Below are positions 62,246 through 64,000 of a stretch of DNA of 64,000 bases, piece by piece (the stretch's first letter is position 1; each line of letters starts with the position of its first letter). This stretch comes from Lachnospiraceae bacterium (GTDB lineage Bacteria > Bacillota > Clostridia > Lachnospirales > Lachnospiraceae): the NCBI GenBank assembly GCA_017411305.1, contig JAFQQI010000105.1, forward strand, positions 85,991 to 149,990, in the 5' to 3' direction. The position numbers and the translations under genes were made by a program. Below the pieces are notes generated by a model. It saw nothing but the letters and a program-made list of their open reading frames with translations, did not search any database and had not been told where the DNA came from.

Positions 62246-62755
62246 CTAATTTCCTCCCAGTATCCCTACTGCTGCCCTTACAGCATCCTCATATGCCTTT
62301 ATATTCTCTCCCAGCCTTTCGTAAGCCAAACTTCTATCCGAAAAGTATTTTGCTTTTTCATTAATACTCAGTGCTGATGTATAATCCTCTACTGCCTTTT
62401 GATATTCTCCTTTTTCAGAATATACACGCCCACGGTTATGATAACATACATCCATATCTTCAATATCATATTTTTCCATCGCTATCGCTTTATCAAAATA
62501 TTCAATTGCCTCGTCATAATCTCCTTGATTGAAATATTCCAATCCAATATTATTATATTCCTCTGCCTGCTCCTGCCGGTGTTCTTCTAAATACCCCTTT
62601 ATAGACGGAATCCCTAATATTGCCATTAATGAAGCAATAATTCCAACAATAATACCTATTTTTACATACGGTTTTTCTTTTCGAGGTTTTGTATTTTCTA
62701 TGATTTGATCTAATTTTTCCAGATTTTCTTTTTGATAATTCTTCTTTTTTCTCAT
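62246..62755 (-). CDS. Membrane-anchored TPR protein
   Basis: 169 aa: a basic N-terminus (1-26), one membrane segment (about 27-46), then about three TPR units: AEEYNNIGLEYFNQGDYDEA, YHNRGRVYSEKGEYQKAVED, DRSLAYERLGENIKAYEDAV. A scaffold type, probably facing the cytoplasm or outside depending on topology. GGGG precedes the ATG. It lies 37 bp upstream of the FRG gene on the same strand. Confidence 0.85.
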   Translation of the reverse strand: MRKKKNYQKENLEKLDQIIENTKPRKEKPYVKIGIIVGIIASLMAILGIPSIKGYLEEHRQEQAEEYNNIGLEYFNQGDYDEAIEYFDKAIAMEKYDIEDMDVCYHNRGRVYSEKGEYQKAVEDYTSALSINEKAKYFSDRSLAYERLGENIKAYEDAVRAAVGILGGN

Positions 62756-62944
62756 TTTTCATTCCCCTTTTCTTTTGTCGGCTTAATATAGCTTTTCGAA
62801 ATAAAAGTATTATTCTGATATCTATGATACCATATAAACAACTTTCTGTGGCATCTATTTTATAAGCTTGACCGAATAAGCTTCATTTGCAACCACCCCA
62901 GTCTTTCTTTGCTTCACTTATTAAAAAAAGGAGAAATAACCAAC

Positions 62945-63871
62945 ATGATTACACTAAACCATTACATTCATAATTATCTGGAATATTGCAGGTACAGAAA
63001 ACGTTTGGACCCTAAAACATTAAAAGCATATCAAATAGATTTAAAGCAATACCATCGTTTCTGTTCTAAGATTCCTGATTGCTTATCCAAAGAACTTATA
63101 GACAGCTATATCACTCATCTACATAAACATTATAAATCTAAAACTGTCAAAAGAAAAATAGCAAGTTTGAAAGCATTCTTTCGCCATATGGAATACAAGG
63201 AAATCATTCAAGAAAATCCTTTTGCCAAACTGGAAATACGTTTTCGGGAAGCAAAACTACTCCCTAAAACAATTCCTCTGCATTCCATACAATCTTTTCT
63301 CACAACTCTCTATAAGCAAAGAGAAATCGCAGTATCTGAATATCAAAAGCGATGTTGTATTCGTGATATCGCAGTCATTGAATTGCTATTTGCGACCGGC
63401 ATGCGGATATCTGAGCTATGCTCACTGAAACCTTCAGATATTGATCTCAAAAATAATACCATTTTAATATACGGAAAAGGGGCTAAAGAACGTATCATAC
63501 ATATCGGTAATCCGGAAGTCATTTCTGCCTTAGAATGCTATCAGAACAGCTTCCATACGGATATTAGTGCATGTGGATACTTTTTTGTAAACCGCTTGCA
63601 GCAAAAGCTGTCAGACCAATCTGTGCGTTATATGATCAATCATTACGCAACGCTTGCCGGTATTAGCCAACATATTACCCCACATATGTTTCGCCATTCG
63701 TTTGCCACTCATTTACTTGAGCAGGATGTCGATATTCGCTATATTCAGCAAATTCTAGGACACAGCTCCATCAGCACTACAGAGATATACACTCATGTGT
63801 CTAAATTAAAACAAAAGGAAATTCTTGAGCAAAAGCATCCACGTAATCTGATTGAGGTGAATAAAGGATAA
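62945..63871 (+). CDS. Tyrosine recombinase (XerC/D-like)
   Basis: 308 aa. N-terminal SAM-like domain (about 1-90), catalytic domain with Arg in ATGMRISELCSL, Lys in YGKGAKERII, HMFRHSFATHLLEQ (His-x2-Arg), LGHSSISTTEIYTH with the second His and the nucleophile Tyr. All six catalytic residues are present. The ATG at 62945 follows AGGAG. It could serve phase variation or integration; no attachment sites were recognised nearby. It is 26 bp upstream of a nucleotidyltransferase gene on the same strand. Confidence 0.92.
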   Translation: MITLNHYIHNYLEYCRYRKRLDPKTLKAYQIDLKQYHRFCSKIPDCLSKELIDSYITHLHKHYKSKTVKRKIASLKAFFRHMEYKEIIQENPFAKLEIRFREAKLLPKTIPLHSIQSFLTTLYKQREIAVSEYQKRCCIRDIAVIELLFATGMRISELCSLKPSDIDLKNNTILIYGKGAKERIIHIGNPEVISALECYQNSFHTDISACGYFFVNRLQQKLSDQSVRYMINHYATLAGISQHITPHMFRHSFATHLLEQDVDIRYIQQILGHSSISTTEIYTHVSKLKQKEILEQKHPRNLIEVNKG

Positions 63872-63897
63872 TTCCTTATTATCGATTGGAGAAAAGA

Positions 63898-64000
63898 ATG
63901 AATGCAATTATACTAGCCGCAGGAAAAAGTTCACGTATGTATGCAAGCGGAGCTAAAATTCACAAAGCACTTTTGCCTATAATGGGAATTCCTAATATAG
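63898..64000 (+). CDS. NTP-transferase family protein, 5' part only
   Basis: 34 codons before the window ends. MNAIILAAGKSSRMYASG is the nucleotide-binding signature of nucleotidyltransferases, and KIHKALLPIMGIP continues in the style of sugar or choline-phosphate nucleotidyltransferases. GGAG lies 6 nt before the ATG. It suggests a further surface-glycan gene set downstream, possibly controlled with the recombinase gene. Confidence 0.8.
   Translation, partial: MNAIILAAGKSSRMYASGAKIHKALLPIMGIPNI

Noticed and set aside
62756-62944. Invertible promoter or att site before the recombinase
   Set aside because: Two AAGCTT sites and short AT-rich palindromes occur, but no long inverted or direct repeat pair was found in the visible flank.

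Overview
This window looks like a chromosomal segment of an anaerobic, gut-type Firmicute, most likely Lachnospiraceae (Clostridia). This is inferred from moderate-to-low GC, GGAGG ribosome binding sites, cyclic-peptide (agr-type) quorum sensing, an LCP glycopolymer transferase, and the family types (DUF4956, DUF6077-like and DUF6056-like proteins). No species can be named from sequence alone. No tRNA, rRNA, CRISPR array or insertion sequence was seen. No gap between genes exceeds about 300 bases.

Region 1 (0.2-25.8 kb, all minus strand) is a cell-surface polysaccharide locus. Its reading order is GH25 lysozyme - rmlB - large membrane protein - terminator - rmlA - rmlC - Wzm - Wzt - methyltransferase - five GT2 glycosyltransferases with a phosphohexomutase among them - polyprenyl-phosphate sugar transferase - LCP transferase - a further GT2 - HtrA protease. 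The logic is: the mutase makes hexose-1-phosphate, RmlA/B/C make the dTDP-rhamnose precursor, the polyprenyl transferase starts the chain, the GT2 enzymes extend it, Wzm/Wzt export it, and LCP attaches it to the wall. RmlD is not in the window.

Region 2 (26-34.5 kb) holds a small zinc-ribbon protein, a pair of 4-TM SMR/EamA-type transporters, an SGNH-like protein lacking the usual nucleophile motif, and a minus-strand operon. That operon carries a GT39-like enzyme, a DUF6077-like membrane protein apparently split by a frameshift, an MBOAT O-acyltransferase and its SGNH-type partner.

Region 3 (34.6-40.7 kb) has a membrane-anchored GH78 alpha-L-rhamnosidase, an FAD protein of the amine oxidase/UDP-galactopyranose mutase type, and a radical SAM/SPASM enzyme.

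Region 4 (40.8-51.2 kb) is a nine-gene minus-strand operon behind one good promoter: membrane glycosyltransferase-like protein, FAD oxidoreductase, GT2, CotH kinase, VTC-type polyphosphate polymerase, DUF4956 protein, GT2, DegT aminotransferase, DUF6056-like protein. The CotH/VTC/DUF4956 core embedded in sugar genes is the best candidate for a little-described system.

Region 5 (51.3-56.3 kb) has another GT39-like enzyme, an SGNH lipoprotein, a UDP-glucuronate 4-epimerase-like enzyme and a GtrB-like GT2.

Region 6 (56.3-60.4 kb) is a complete agr-type quorum-sensing locus: agrB-agrD on the plus strand, agrC-agrA on the minus strand, and a divergent XRE-LytTR regulator pair. The 293-bp divergent intergenic region carries two oppositely oriented pairs of CATTC-containing boxes. 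Each pair has 21-bp spacing and ends exactly 32 bp upstream of a -10 element, so both promoters are probably LytTR-controlled.

Region 7 (60.5-64 kb) has an XRE regulator, a TPR-FRG gene pair, a tyrosine recombinase and the start of a nucleotidyltransferase gene cut by the window end.
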